Of a DNA stretch of 64,000 bases, positions 40,835 through 52,085 are shown piece after piece. The stretch is from Semisulcospira habei (Eukaryota > Mollusca > Gastropoda > Semisulcospiridae). The stretch covers positions 177,744,577 to 177,808,576 of the forward strand of contig BTPG01000005.1 of the NCBI GenBank assembly GCA_036245525.1, read 5' to 3'. The notes beneath the pieces were generated by a model. That model did no database searches. It saw only the letters and a program-made list of their open reading frames with translations, and had not been told where the DNA came from. Every line of letters begins with the position of its first letter. Positions within the stretch are counted from its first letter, which is position 1. Made by a program: the position numbers and the translations under genes.

Positions 40835-41093
40835 CATATAAAGATTGGGGTGTAGAGTGTTCATGGAGAAGTAGTACCTTTGACTTTTCAGCCAGCAGCG
40901 CCTCTTGGGGCAGGCGGGAGCACTGGTCTTCACATGGCACTCAACTCTCACAGCTGGCTCCAGGTCCTTTACCTAGCCACACCCCGGTAACCGCTTCTGC
41001 TGGCGGGCCAAACGTTGTGAGGGGCTGACGCGTCTCTCAGTCAGTTGAAATACTTGGAGAGGAGACGGGCGCCGCCAAGTTCGCCTAAGCCCA
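40835..41093 (+). mobile_element. 5' region of the RTE-like LINE
   Basis: GC-rich leader directly before the open frame. Its 5' limit is uncertain because no target duplication could be fixed by eye. Confidence 0.45.
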
Positions 41094-44000
41094 TTGAAAG
41101 GACTGATGGACAAGCAACAGAATAAGAATAACATGCCGGATCGGTCGGGGCCCGGATCACCAACGACCGCGCACCCCATTGGAGGTCTCCAGGGTGGGGG
41201 CGACAAGTGTGTTACTGGAACCAAACCCACCATCAAGCTGCCCACGCAAGGAATAACTATCGGAACTTGGAACGTTCGCACACTCTACCAGTGCGGCAAA
41301 GTGAAGGAACTCACCCACGAGTTAAAGCGCTATCGCTGGGACATTGTAGGACTTGCAGAAGTTCGATGGACAGGCTTCGGAGAAACAACAACAGATGAAG
41401 GCCATAAAATCTGGTTCAGCGGAAAAGAAACCAAGCACGAACATGGCGTAGCTTTTATCGTAAGGAAAGAGGTGGCTGGAACTGTCATCAGCTGCACCCC
41501 CGTGTCAAGCAGACTAATCTCCATCCGCATCTCCGCCCGACCGCACAACATCACTATAATACAAGTATACGCTCCAACAGCAGATCATGATGATGAGGAA
41601 TTAGAAGAATTTTACGAACAACTGGACAACATCATCAAGAAAACACCTAAGAAAGACATTCTGACTGTCCTCGGTGACTGGAATGCAAAGATCGGCCCTG
41701 ACGCTTACCAACAATGGGCAGGAACAGCTGGCAAGTTTGGCCTTGGAGAAACAAACGACAGAGGCCTGCGACTTTTAGAGTTCGCACAGAGTCACCGTCT
41801 TACCGTTGCTAATACCCTCCATCCACACAAGAAGTCAAGAACAGTGACATGGCAATCGCCAGGAGGCCTGGTCCATAACCAGATTGACTTCATCTTGCTG
41901 CCTCGACGATTCAAATCCAGCGTTAACAAAGCACAAACGAGGTCCTTTCCTGGCGCTGATATTGGCAGCGACCACAACCTCGTCCTTACTAGCCTCAAGT
42001 TGAAGCTGGCATTGAAACGAGACAGCAAGAGTCCTCGCATCCGATTCGACCTCGAGAAGCTAAAAGACCCGGAAGTAGAAGAGGTCTTCCAAGCCCAGGT
42101 GGGAGGCAGATTTGCAGCCTTGGCTACTTTGGACTGGGACGTAGACACCCTTGCTGGAAATATAAAAGAGGTGTTACTTTCTACAGCAGAAGAAGTGCTG
42201 GGGAAGCAGAGGAAGCGCAAACAGCCCTGGGTCACCGATGACATCCTTGATCTCTGTGATGAGAGGAGAGCCTGGAAGAAAAAGAGAGGCCAAGACCTCA
42301 CATCAGCAAACAAGTACAGACTTGTCAACAAGAAGATCAGGAAGAGGATGAAAGAAGCCAAAGAAGATTGGATTGAAGACCAGTGTCGTAGCGTGGAAGA
42401 GGGCATGGCAAACGGCAACAGCAAGAAGGCTTATGAAACGCTAAGGACCCTCACCAAGACTCAACAGCGAACAGCCACAGTCATCGAAGACAGCAGCGGC
42501 CAACTCCTTACGGAAAACACTGCTGTACTAAACAGATGGACTGAGTACTGCCGAGACTTGTATAACTACAAGGCTGAGCCAGACACCAGCATCCTCCAAA
42601 ACAACCAGGCTGGGGCCAGGAAGGCCGAAGACCTGCCAGTGTTAGCTGAAGAGGTGGAAACAGCTGTACGCGGCCTGAAGGGAGGAAAGTCTCCAGGTGT
42701 AGACAACGTACCTGCTGAACTGTTGAAACATGGAGGAGAAGTAACAACGAAGGTACTCACTACACTGTGTCAAAAGATCTGGGAGCAAAAGAAATGGCCA
42801 GTAGAATGGACACAGTCTCTAGTGATCCCGCTCCCCAAGAAAGGAAACCTGAAACAGTGCCAGAACTACAGAACTATCAGTCTGATAAGTCACCCTAGCA
42901 AAGTAATGCTTAGAATCATTCTCAACCGCCTCAAAACTTTCGCCGAGGAACTGCTGGCAGAAGAACAGGCTGGCTTCAGAGTTGGAAGAAGCACTGTAGA
43001 GCAGATTTTCAACTGCCGCGTCCTGATCGAGAAACATCTGCAGCATCAGCGCGAACTCTACCACAACTTCATTGATTTCAGGAAAGCATTTGATCGCGTC
43101 TGGCACGACGGACTCTGGCAAGTCATGAGATCGTTCAACATAGAGGAGGGGCTGATCCAAATGATAGAAGCGCTTTACAAGAACGCCTGCAGCGCGGTTC
43201 TACTTAACAATCAGTCAGGCGAGTTCTTCAGGACGACGATCGGTGTCCGTCAAGGATGCCTGCTCTCTCCTGTCCTTTTCAACATATTCCTGGAGAAGAT
43301 CATGCAGGAAACCCTCCACGACCACCATACTTCAATCTCTATTGGTGGCAGATCCCTGTGCAATCTTCGATTCGCAGACGACATTGACCTCATGGCAGGC
43401 AGCAATAGTGAGCTCCAAAACCTGACAGACAAACTTTCAAGTAGCACAGGGTCTTATGGCATGGAGATCAGTACGGATAAAAGCAAAGTGATGATCAACA
43501 CCACAAGCGACAGCAGCAGCAACATTCACATGAACGGCCAGAAGCTAGAAGAGGTCAATAGCTTCAAGTACTTGGGAGCCACCCTGTCCAAAGACGGTAG
43601 TTGCATAGCAGAGATCCGTATCAGGATAGGTACAGCAACATCCGCAATGGCCAGGCTGGACAGGATATGGCGAAGTAACTCCATCAGCTTCACCATCAAG
43701 TACAGGCTTTACAAGTCCCTCGTAGTGTCTATTCTACTCTACGGCTGTGAGACTTGGACGCTGCTTGCAGACTCAGAAAAGAAAATCCAGGCCTTTGAGA
43801 ACAAGTGCCTGAGGAAGTTGCTCCACATCTCGTACCGCGAGCACAAGACCAACGAATATGTACGGAGCATCGTCACTTCCCTGGTGGGCCCACATGAACC
43901 CCTTCTGGCAACCGTGAAACGGCGCAAGCTTGCTTGGTTTGGCCACGTGACCCGACACAACACCTTGTCCAAGACTATCCTCCAAGGCACTCTCGAAGGA

Positions 44001-44171
44001 AGTCGTCGGCGAGGTCGTCAGAGAAAGAGTTGGGTCGCAAACATAAAAGAATGGACCGAACTCGAGATGCCAGACTTGCTTGCCACCGCCCAAAATAGAA
44101 CTCAGTGGAGAGCACTGTCTGTTGCTGCTGCCTTTCAGTCCCCCCAACGCCCAGTTCGGGCAAGGGACTGA
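41094..44171 (+). CDS. RTE-like LINE polyprotein: apurinic-type endonuclease and reverse transcriptase
   Basis: An uninterrupted 1025-codon ORF. The endonuclease starts at about residue 56 (TIGTWNVRTLYQCGKV) with VGLAEVRWTGFG, VLGDWNAKIG and GSDHNLVLTSL, the last carrying the catalytic SDH. A connecting region follows. The RT domain then has GKSPGVDNVPAELLKHGG, NYRTISLISHPSKVMLRIIL, EEQAGFRVGRSTVEQIF, HNFIDFRKAFDRVWHDGL, GVRQGCLLSPVLFNIFL and catalytic RFADDIDLMAG near residue 758. The C-terminus has CETWTLLADSEKKIQAFENK and GRQRKSWVANIKEWTEL. The stop is followed at once by TGATGATGATGAAGATG, the short TGA-rich 3' end seen in RTE elements. All key residues are present, so this copy may be recent and potentially active. 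RTE clade is my inference from the single ORF and this 3' end. Confidence 0.9.
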   Translation: MKGLMDKQQNKNNMPDRSGPGSPTTAHPIGGLQGGGDKCVTGTKPTIKLPTQGITIGTWNVRTLYQCGKVKELTHELKRYRWDIVGLAEVRWTGFGETTTDEGHKIWFSGKETKHEHGVAFIVRKEVAGTVISCTPVSSRLISIRISARPHNITIIQVYAPTADHDDEELEEFYEQLDNIIKKTPKKDILTVLGDWNAKIGPDAYQQWAGTAGKFGLGETNDRGLRLLEFAQSHRLTVANTLHPHKKSRTVTWQSPGGLVHNQIDFILLPRRFKSSVNKAQTRSFPGADIGSDHNLVLTSLKLKLALKRDSKSPRIRFDLEKLKDPEVEEVFQAQVGGRFAALATLDWDVDTLAGNIKEVLLSTAEEVLGKQRKRKQPWVTDDILDLCDERRAWKKKRGQDLTSANKYRLVNKKIRKRMKEAKEDWIEDQCRSVEEGMANGNSKKAYETLRTLTKTQQRTATVIEDSSGQLLTENTAVLNRWTEYCRDLYNYKAEPDTSILQNNQAGARKAEDLPVLAEEVETAVRGLKGGKSPGVDNVPAELLKHGGEVTTKVLTTLCQKIWEQKKWPVEWTQSLVIPLPKKGNLKQCQNYRTISLISHPSKVMLRIILNRLKTFAEELLAEEQAGFRVGRSTVEQIFNCRVLIEKHLQHQRELYHNFIDFRKAFDRVWHDGLWQVMRSFNIEEGLIQMIEALYKNACSAVLLNNQSGEFFRTTIGVRQGCLLSPVLFNIFLEKIMQETLHDHHTSISIGGRSLCNLRFADDIDLMAGSNSELQNLTDKLSSSTGSYGMEISTDKSKVMINTTSDSSSNIHMNGQKLEEVNSFKYLGATLSKDGSCIAEIRIRIGTATSAMARLDRIWRSNSISFTIKYRLYKSLVVSILLYGCETWTLLADSEKKIQAFENKCLRKLLHISYREHKTNEYVRSIVTSLVGPHEPLLATVKRRKLAWFGHVTRHNTLSKTILQGTLEGSRRRGRQRKSWVANIKEWTELEMPDLLATAQNRTQWRALSVAAAFQSPQRPVRARD

Positions 44172-44180
44172 TGATGATGA

Positions 44181-44526
44181 AGATGGGCTTTGGGTGATTT
44201 GAAAGGGACTTTGATTCAATGAAATCATATCACAGCCATGATTACATATTGCCGAGGGAAAAAAGAGTGAAAGAAAAAAAAAAAAGGGGGGGGGGGGGCA
44301 CAGGGCGTTGAAGGGATAAGTTTAAGAGTGCTGTGGTGTTCCACTTTTCGCCACATTAGACAGGGCCTGAACAGCCAACAGATAAAAGCGCTATCTGAAA
44401 ACGAGTGGTTTTGGCCTAAATGGATCTAAAGCTTGATATAGCATTTTAAAATATTTAGGAGCGGGTGGCGGGGGGAGTGGGGAGGGGTCCGGAACCCCTG
44501 TAACCCCCCCCCTCCCAGATCCACTC

Positions 44527-44557
<31 letters not shown>

Positions 44558-45144
44558 AGCGTTACTCTCTAACGGCTCAGAGTTGAGAGAAAGGCTAAGC
44601 GGGGGTGGATGTAGCTGTTGCTTCTGTCGTGTAGTTATTCTGTTTTAGACGGATTTGGTACCATATAGTTAGTGTGACACCATTAATTTGAAACATCAGT
44701 TAAGCCCTGTTGAAGTGAGGTGTTGATTGTGGAGATTTTCCTCAGAGAGATAGAGAGAGAGAGAGTGTTTATCTGACCTACTCCAAAAGCTTAGTGTTTA
44801 AATTTTAATATCAAAGGGCGGGCAGGGCCTCATTAAAGACTACGCCTGAGACTGACTCCGTAGCGCACCCACAGAAGTGTCTCCCGCTTGGTTGTCTCTG
44901 CCTGTCGTTGTCTGAGATTGAGTTGTGGCAGATTTTTCTTTTTACCGACTGATGGTGTCATATGGCTTGAAATGTACCCACGACCGTACACATTTTCTTT
45001 GTTATCTTTAATCGTTGCGTTTCAGGTTACCTCGTGACTTTTGGTTGAATGCACCTCTTTGTGTGGATCCGTCACAGTGGGGAGCGCCGCTGTGTCGGTT
45101 ATTAAACTAATGTAGCATTCTTTATCTGCGCGAGGTATTATCCC
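44181..45144. other. Non-coding stretch
   Basis: Contains A/G homopolymers at 44274-44300 and a short CA run at 44531-44557. No exon or repeat could be assigned. Confidence 0.3.
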
Positions 45145-45366
45145 TTAACTGCTATGAAAAGGTGAACGCGATCTAACTGCAAGAGGCACAGATCCTCACG
45201 AGCCCCCGCCACTGGGGGATGGGGGGTGGGGACTCATGAGGATCTATGCCTCTTACCGAGACCACTTTGTGTCAATGTTCTTTGATCAGTTGTGACTTTT
45301 GGTCGTTCAGAGAACACAGATTTCAGAAACTGACAAAAATGTACATAAGTTGGCAGGGAAGGGGGT
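45145..45366. mobile_element. Foldback MITE family B
   Basis: TTAACTGCTATGAAAAGGTG at the left. Hairpin AAGAGGCACAGATCCTCACG / CTCATGAGGATCTATGCCTC with a G-expanded loop. Right end TTGGCAGGGAAGGGGG. Confidence 0.7.
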
Positions 45367-45386
45367 TCTCTCTTCACAACCAGTGG

Positions 45387-45701
45387 TTGGTTGGTTAGTT
45401 CGGGTTTAACGTCCACAGCACCGAGGTGATCATGGACGGCCCTGACGGGCGAGTTATGGGTGACAGGGAAATCTATTGCCTATGGAGTACGACCTGAACA
45501 CTGATCAACTCAGGCGCACTCTAACTGTGCCACTTTGATTTACCAGGACCTTTCAACGGACATGCTATTGACCAAATCCGTTTTTTTCCCCTGGGTTGTG
45601 AGTCCAGCTACCGGGGCCGGGACGAGATTTGAACCCACGACCCGGAGATTCACTTTGCTCTCCTGCTCCGACGTTTAACCGCTTGAGCTATTTCGGACTC
45701 T
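45387..45701 (-). mobile_element. tRNA-derived SINE with target duplication
   Basis: Minus strand begins GTCCGAAATAGCTCAAGCGG (A box TAGCTCAAGCGG), then GTGGGTTCAAATCTCGTCCC (B box GGTTCAAATCT), a body of about 230 bp, and a terminal AACCAACCAA tail. The flanks TTCACAACCAGTGG (45373-45386) and TTCACAACCACTGG (45702-45715) form a 14-bp target duplication with one mismatch. Transcription from the internal Pol III boxes is expected from the family. It is not a functional tRNA gene. Confidence 0.85.
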
Positions 45702-46152
45702 TTCACAACCACTGGACGCAGCTTGTGTCTTTTAAGTCATCGTAAATTCAACTTCAAAGATCCACAAACGTCAATGGAACATGGAAACAAAGTGGTATCA
45801 GCAAAAGTTATCATCAATCTGTCCTCCTTTCTTCGTAGATTATTTTAGCCGATTAAACGATATGCTGTGGCATCGACTGAAGCGTCTCACCTCTAATAAT
45901 CTGCTGCTGACCACAGTTGCCTGTCCAGTTCATCTCATGAGCCTCTGACTTGTTTTGAAACCATCTCCATTCTGTAATGTTTTGGCGATGTAATAAACTA
46001 TATAAACCACCTGCCCCGTGAGCTTCTGGCACTACCATTGAAATATCAGAAGTCCTCCTTTCTCTTGAACAGGCGTATGGTCTTAAGACTGCTCCTTAAT
46101 TAGTCGGTGATTTCGGCCTGACGCTGCAAGATGTTACTTTGATGGGTTCGGA

Positions 46153-46247
46153 TTACCCCTTTGCGTGTCGGTAGCGGTTTTAGTCGCGATGATTCCGATA
46201 AGAATCATCGCGACTAAAACCGCCACCGACACGCCGGCAAAGGGTTA
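46153..46247. mobile_element. Foldback MITE family C
   Basis: TTACCCCTTTGCGTGTCGGT at the left and GACACGCCGGCAAAGGGTTA at the right. The core GCGGTTTTAGTCGCGATGAT pairs with ATCATCGCGACTAAAACCGC. Both TTAA have become TTAC/GTTAC. Confidence 0.75.
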
Positions 46248-46335
46248 CTGTTCTGACGTCGGATTGTCTGATCCTTTGCGTATAAGAGACAGGCGCGAGC
46301 ACCGGTGACTGGAAACGGACATCTGATACTTTAAT

Positions 46336-46404
46336 GCCCGCCTGTGTGCTGGCCTGTGATATTGGCCGGAAGCCGCAAGGACCAAAATCACAGACCAGCA
46401 CTGA
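46336..46404. repeat. Short inverted repeat
   Basis: GTGCTGGCCTGTGAT pairs with ATCACAGACCAGCAC (one mismatch) around a 39-bp loop. Single occurrence. Confidence 0.5.
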
Positions 46405-46660
46405 CAGATGATTATGTTCCGCGTGCCGCGCGCACTGTGTGGGAGCGGTTCAGTTTGGCTGGAACCCAACACACGGTGGAATAATTAGTACTTCGGTGTA
46501 TAAAAAAAAAAAAAAAAAAAAAAAAAGGAAAGAGGCACGATGACTGACATACTCCAGTTTAGAGTTTAAGGGATTGCCGATTGTGATATACCAAGTACGT
46601 GTGACAATTGTGCTTAAGGGGAGTAATCGGTGCACGCGAGGGTTAGTGAGTATATGTGAA

Positions 46661-46790
46661 TTAACCCCTTCATTGCCAGTGGACGCTGATCGCGTTTTTT
46701 GAAATACCACCGCCAATGGAACATGGATACAAAGTGGTTCATGCCTCTTGCAGTTGGGTGGCGTTGAGATTTCCTCGGCAGGGAAGACGT
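46661..46790. mobile_element. Family B derivative lacking the hairpin
   Basis: TTAACCCCTTCATTGCCAGT at the left. The left arm is absent and the right arm remnant CATGCCTCTTGCAGTTGGGT leads to GGCAGGGAAGACGTGA. Confidence 0.6.
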
Positions 46791-47040
46791 GAGAGCGGAC
46801 TGCGCTAGGGTGAGCTTTGACTGCTAAAGTTCGCACATAGGCTACAACTTGGCTCTCTATGCTGTCAATTAAGTCTCTTCTCAATCCATCTTTTCTTTTT
46901 CGCAATTCGTGTACACAGGCACACGTGACAGATTGTCTGCTGTCCCTTCTGTGCATCGGAAGAAGAGCAGAAATATTAAATTCATTTTGCGACGTTCAAA
47001 CCTCTCAAAGTCCTGTTTTTGGAGCCCTGGTGTTAGACGC

Positions 47041-47323
47041 AATAACGCATTCAACCCGACGTACGTATTTCCCAAATATTGGAGGCGTCATCTAACGACT
47101 ATGCACATGTTGCATGACATGGATCGACCATGATATTTCAAGGGTAGTACCAGAATAGTTTGGCGCCTGTCGGGGCCAAGCTAATCATGGATCGACCACG
47201 ATAAATCAAAGGTAGTGCCAGATTAGCTTGGCGCCTGTCGGCGCCAAGCTAATTTGGCACTACCCTTGAATTATCATGGTCGATCCATCTCCTGCTGTAG
47301 TGCGGCAGGGCTGAATGGGTTAA
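47041..47323. mobile_element. Foldback MITE family A with internal duplication
   Basis: The left arm and tip (ATGGATCGACCATGATATTT...GCGCCTGTCGGGGCCAAGCTAATC) are followed by a second copy of the left arm (ATGGATCGACCACGATAAAT...) and then a full hairpin. Right end CTGAATGGGTTAA. Confidence 0.75.
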
Positions 47324-47670
47324 GAACCTTTATAAGGGAAATATTGTGAACTATTCACCCGCTATTGCCAGGCGCCGGTATTTGAGGCGGGTCGCAACAG
47401 ATGGAATTATCCTATCTGTATAGGTGCACCCCCTTCTCTTTTTTTTCCCCCACGCATTGTCTACCTCGCACAATCACTACAACAAAATTATATAAAGCAT
47501 TTCTGATATTACTGACCGACTGTGTGAACTGTAAAGCAAAGTTTACTTAGACACAAAAATGTGAATAATATCGCTGACAGATGGAGTGGAGTGTGACAAG
47601 GCAAAGGATTAAAATCACAATGGACTTTATACACATGGCTGTAAAAGTGGAAGTCAGTCTTTGACTTATT

Positions 47671-47776
47671 GAAGCCCCGCTACAATAGCTGCGAAGGTGT
47701 GTAATAGCGTTGACGCCGCGGCAACGCTATACGACACTTCCGCAGCTATTGATGCGGGAAGCCTTTAATGAGTTAA
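47671..47776. mobile_element. Foldback MITE with one TTAA end
   Basis: GAAGCCCCGCTACAATAGCT pairs with AGCTATTGATGCGGGAAGCC. Inner arms TAGCGTTGACGCCGCGG / CCGCGGCAACGCTA. Right end AATGAGTTAA. Single copy in the window. Confidence 0.6.
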
Positions 47777-48234
47777 GATTTTAAATGCCACTGACTCGGA
47801 GAATCACCCACTCAAAAATCATTCCGTTTTAAAAGGATGCCAGTTGTTCTGTCGATTAATTCATGACCACAATGAGTCATAAATAACGAGAAAACACAGT
47901 CGCCCTTACTATAGTGATCAGCAAAAGAAACGCAAAATTCGAGTGTATGTTGTATTTGTATGATAAATGCACGAAAATACAAGTTACACTATTTTTTTTT
48001 TATAGCCAGTGTACGCGCAACAACATGTAAGCATGCAGTCACCGTAGTGTAGTAACCGTGTTACCCTCCCTGTGCACGAGGCACCCGTATTGGTTAGGAC
48101 GCACAGCGTATGCTTTCCACGCACGTGCATACACTGCAGAGAGATGTTGGGTAATGAAATGTGTTCAGCAATGCAAAGCATTAAAAAATCAGAATGTTAC
48201 GCCTTCTGTCACTTTTGCCGCAGCAACATCAACC

Positions 48235-49225
48235 ATGCCAAGACTCAGTGCTCCCCAACGAGAACCAGCTCTTGGGCGTTTGGAAGCCGGCGAAGATCCA
48301 CAAGCTGTGACAGTGGCCTTTAAATGTCCCATTTTGACCATTTACAGGCTGCAGCAGCGCTATCATGCCAACGGGTCTTCTGCTGACGCTCCCCGAAGCC
48401 GACGACCACGTGTGACAACTCCACGGCGGCAAGACCGCCACATTTTGCGGGCTCACGTGCGAAATCGCTTTCAGCCGGCCGAGGAAACAGCAAGAGAAGT
48501 TATAGGCAACCACCAGGCACCCATCAGTGGCCAGACAGTGTGACAACGGTTAGAGGAGCATAATCTGCACAAACCGCCGTCCAGCCCGTGGACCTGTTCT
48601 TACTGACTGTTATCGCCGTGCACGCCTAAAGTGGTCACTGGCTCATGTCGACTGGACCTGGCGAAAGTCGCAGAACGTCCTGTTCACGGATGAGAGCCGC
48701 TACTGCATCAGCCATGCAGATGGGCGCATAAGAGTGTGGCGGAGAAGGGGTGAACGCTATGCTGATGGCTGTGTGCTGGAGAACAATGCCTGGGGGGGTG
48801 GGGGTGGAGGGGAGGGGAGTAGGGGGGGGGGAAGCGTGATGTTTTGGGGTGGGATTACCCTGAACCGGACAGTAGGACCTGAGTTCTTCCGTAGACTCGT
48901 ACCAGGTCACGGAAATGGCATAACAGCTCAGCGCAACATTGACCAAGTACTACACCCATAATATGTCCTGCCATTTTCTCAAGGACGCATAAACTTCATC
49001 TTGCAGCAAGATAATGCGCGTACACACACTGCACGTATCACCCAGCACTTCTTCCAGCAGCACAACATCCCAGTCATGCCCTGGTCTGCCCTCAGCCCGG
49101 ACCTCAATCCCATCGAGCATCTCTGGGACCAACTGCAAAGGGAGGTCAACGCTGTACGCCCTAGACAAACGACAGCCGCAGAACTGGAGAATACCATTGT
49201 CCAGGCCTGGAACAACATCCCCAGG
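48235..49225 (+). pseudogene. Tc1-like DD34E transposase, broken
   Basis: The ATG at 48235 starts MPRLSAPQREPALGRLEAGE, an N-terminal helix-turn-helix of the Tc1 type. A premature TGA is at 48541, and frame changes follow between 48550 and 48630. The catalytic core is still legible: NVLFTDESRYCISHADG (first Asp), GGSVMFWGGI, QQDNARTHTARITQHF (second Asp) and SPDLNPIEHLWDQL (Glu, 34 residues after the second Asp). A G-rich expansion lies within NNAW...GSVMFW, and an in-frame stop at 48961. The ORF is then cut by the 9.8-kb insertion after NNIPR and ends at 59100 with RGHMPY and stop. Cut-and-paste activity at TA sites is known for the family. This copy is inactive. Confidence 0.85.
49213..49225. 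repeat. Left copy of 13-bp target duplication
   Basis: CAACATCCCCAGG here is identical to 59006-59018 and marks the insertion of the inner 9.78-kb unit into the Tc1 transposase. Confidence 0.9.
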
Positions 49226-49490
49226 TTAGTCGTTACCTCTCTAATTCTCCTGCCTGCTGTTGTGGAGCCAGTTCTGAAACCGCCGACCATTTCTTACTCT
49301 AGTGTAGTAATTACGATGTAATAAGACGTTCAACAATACTTACACTTCCACCAGAATACACTGATATACATTTACTCCTTAATGGAAGTAAAACCCTGCC
49401 ATCCACAGTGAATAACGATATATTTTCAGCTCTACACGAGTTTATTGCTGCAGCAAAAGGATTTCATTAAGTTATAAAATAGGACTGCCG
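49226..49490 (+). pseudogene. 5'-truncated LINE fragment (C-terminal end), left part
   Basis: One frame reads ACCCGASSETADHFLL-like sequence (CCCGASSETADHFLL, stop, CSNYDVIRRSTILTLPPEY), then HLLLNGSKTLPSTVNNDIFS and ALHEFIAAAKGFH with stop. The C-x-C-x-H-x-C pattern followed by a short helical end is the usual C-terminus of several LINE RTs. It starts exactly at the target duplication. Its 3' UTR seems to continue at 58746-59005, after the nested insertion. Confidence 0.55.
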
Positions 49491-49530
49491 GAAATAAAGG
49501 AAATAAAGAAAATCTAATGACCAGTTGAGA

Positions 49531-49536
49531 CAACTC

Positions 49537-49622
<86 letters not shown>
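49531..49622. repeat. CT microsatellite at the 5' end of the nested LINE
   Basis: About 45 TC units immediately before LINE coding sequence (THPTRITAASS-type frame). Confidence 0.9.
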
Positions 49623-49626
<4 letters not shown>

Positions 49627-50613
49627 ACTAGGATTACTGCTGCATCATCCACTCTCATAGGCCATATTTATACCAATAACCCTAAATCTGTGACTGACGT
49701 TTCTGTTCCCGACTTGAGCATTAGCGATCATTTCCCTGTAGTGTGTAAATGGGCTGCGCAAATTCCAAAGACTAAAAAGAAAGGTCATATCACCGTAACA
49801 TATCGCTCTTTTAAACATTTTAACCAAAACGCATTTTTACATGATCTTAGTAATGCGTGCTTTGACTCAGTAACCGAGTCCAACGACCCAGAGGTTGCTC
49901 TATCTGCATGGTACAGCATTTTCCTTGGGGTACTCAACAAACACGCACCCCTCAGGGAGAGGCGTGTCAAAAGCGCGGTACTACCCCCATGGATTACAAA
50001 AGGACTGATGCAGGCCATGGAGTTTAGGAACACCCTCAGGAGAGAAAAGAAGTTTGACGAGTTTAAAAAGCAGCGTAATCGCGTCAAGTATATGTTACGC
50101 GAAGCGAAAAAAGCCTTTGTAAGAAATACTATTAAAAACAACAAAGACGGGTCTGCTATTTGGCGCGTCCTGAATTCCCTTACCCGAGGCTCTAGTGCAT
50201 CCACGGTAATCCCTAGTGATCTCCGCTGACATGTTTAATAATCACTTCCTGTCTGTTGCTGAAGTTTTCTCAACACAAGGAAGTGTCAATGATACGTGTT
50301 TCGATATTTTAATTAACTACTGCAATCAGAAGACTGTGACTCCTTTTAGCATTCCATCGATTGCAATACATGACGTAGGTATATTCATAAGTAGTCTCGC
50401 GAACAAGAAGTCATCAGGCCCTGATGACATAAATACTAAAGTTCTGAAACTATCCCTACCTTACATTGTTGAATCGCTGACATACATTTACAACCTATGT
50501 CTCCATCAGTGTGTATTTCCTACACAGCTTAAACTTGCAAAAGTAATTCCACTACCGAAATCCAAGGACAGGGGAAATCTGAATAATTATAGACCGATTT
50601 CGTTACTGTCCGT
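49623..50613 (+). pseudogene. CR1/L2-like LINE ORF2, first half
   Basis: Starts within the endonuclease (TLIGHIYTNNPKSV), then SISDHFPVVCKWAAQIPKTK, VALSAWYSIFLGVLNKHAPL, and after a frame change near 50220 the RT start NKKSSGPDDINTKVLKLSLP and NNYRPISLLSVL. Similarity stops there. The continuation LSKPLERHVHKH is at 57.17 kb. The homologous minus-strand copy reads ILSIISKPIEKHVHKH across this point, which fixes the break. Same family as 19.8-25.6 kb. Confidence 0.85.
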
Positions 50614-50628
50614 GTTACAAAGGGAAGG

Positions 50629-50797
50629 TACTCGTAAATATGTATTATCAGGGGACACCACTCTAATGACCACTTCCTTGTCAACAACAAGAAGCCCTAG
50701 CGATCGTAATGTTATGTGTGTTCTGGTGTACAGGACACCAATTTCGGGGGAAATGATGACTGAGGAAATAACAGCAGACGACAGTGGTGAGAAGTAG
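50629..50797 (+). CDS. Open segment at the left end of the 6.5-kb insertion
   Basis: Reads EGTRKYVLSGDTTLMTTSLS, then NVMCVLVYRTPISGEMMTEE and ADDSGEK with stop. It begins in LINE-derived frame, so the start is not real. No family recognised. Possibly the first or last exon of the inserted element, or chance. Confidence 0.25.
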
Positions 50798-51354
50798 GCA
50801 GAATACATCGATGAACAAGACGAAGAATAGATTGGAAATCTTAGCCTCACTGTTCGTCTCTTCTGTAGTTACTATATATATACGTCACTATAGTAACAGC
50901 CTGAAACTTTGTTTTTAAATATTCTCTCCTTTATAAATAAGTGTAATAGTTTCTGGGCAATTTTCTATTACACATATTTGTGTTATATACATAATGAAAT
51001 ATGCGATATATTCTGAGCTCTGGTCTGATGTACATTTAGAAGTTTCCACTTTTAGTTGCGATTTGTTTTGGGGGTTCGTGGTGGTTGTTTTTGTGTAAAT
51101 ATCTTCAGAACGCCACGCCATTTTCTAGTACAAGACCCGTGTGTGCATTAAATAACTATACAAATACCAGTCATTTGATTCTTTTTCAGTGCCACACCAA
51201 ATGAGCTCACAGAGCAGCAAGCAGCTAATGTGTTATTTCTGTGGATACATTTGTGAAGCTAGTACAAAGTGAAGGTGCATCAGTAATGGAACAACGCCCA
51301 ATCTCATCAAATACATAACAGATAATCGCAGTGGCAAGGTAAGTTGTGAACCTA

Positions 51355-51433
<79 letters not shown>

Positions 51434-52085
51434 CTTGGGACAAAATGTACAGCTGGCTTATATTTAGAACAAAATATACAGCTGTCTGAATAGAATTAAA
51501 TATACAGCTGTCTGAATAAAAAACAAAATATACCTGCAGTTGTCTGAACACAGACAAAATGTTCAGCTGTCTGAATGAAAACAAATGTACAGCTGCTCGC
51601 TGTATGAAAACAACATCAGCAATTGTCTGGATGAGAATATAATCAACAGGTCTAGGTAAGGATAAAATATACCACTATAATCAACCTAAAATATATTTGT
51701 TCACAAAATAACAGCACATTTCAGTGTGATGAAATAGAGCAATACATGTATGTGCATAATTCATTATGAAACTCACAATCAGGTATATAAGTGGTCTATT
51801 GTAAGTTGGCTTGCCACTGATACAATGTATTTCTCATATTTTCCTGAAACCACAAGCTTATGAACAGGAGAAATATGAGTGACAAAAACTTATAATATCA
51901 TTCTTGTATACCAAAATATTTTATTGCAAGTTTTTCTGTGAATCATGTAAATACATGTATATATTGCTCCATATCATAACACTCAAATGTGCTGCTATTT
52001 TGTGACTAAGCCATTTTTAGAAAGCCACACGCACATGCGTATGTGCACACATGCCTATTTTCTGTATTTATTTCTTTTTCAACAG

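Larger units (their letters stand above)
47912..49225 (+). mobile_element. Tc1-like transposon, left part
   Basis: The left terminal repeat starts TATAGTGATCAGCAAAAGAA at 47912. The matching right repeat is at 59251-59280. A 9.8-kb insertion separates this part from 59019-59280. Removing it gives an element of about 1.58 kb, a normal Tc1 length. Confidence 0.85.

Noticed and set aside
41792..42424. 210-codon minus-strand frame within the RTE-like LINE
   Set aside because: Antisense shadow of the endonuclease-RT ORF.
45617..45700. A tRNA gene on the minus strand
   Set aside because: A and B boxes are present, but the region does not give a full tRNA fold and continues into a SINE body with target duplications.
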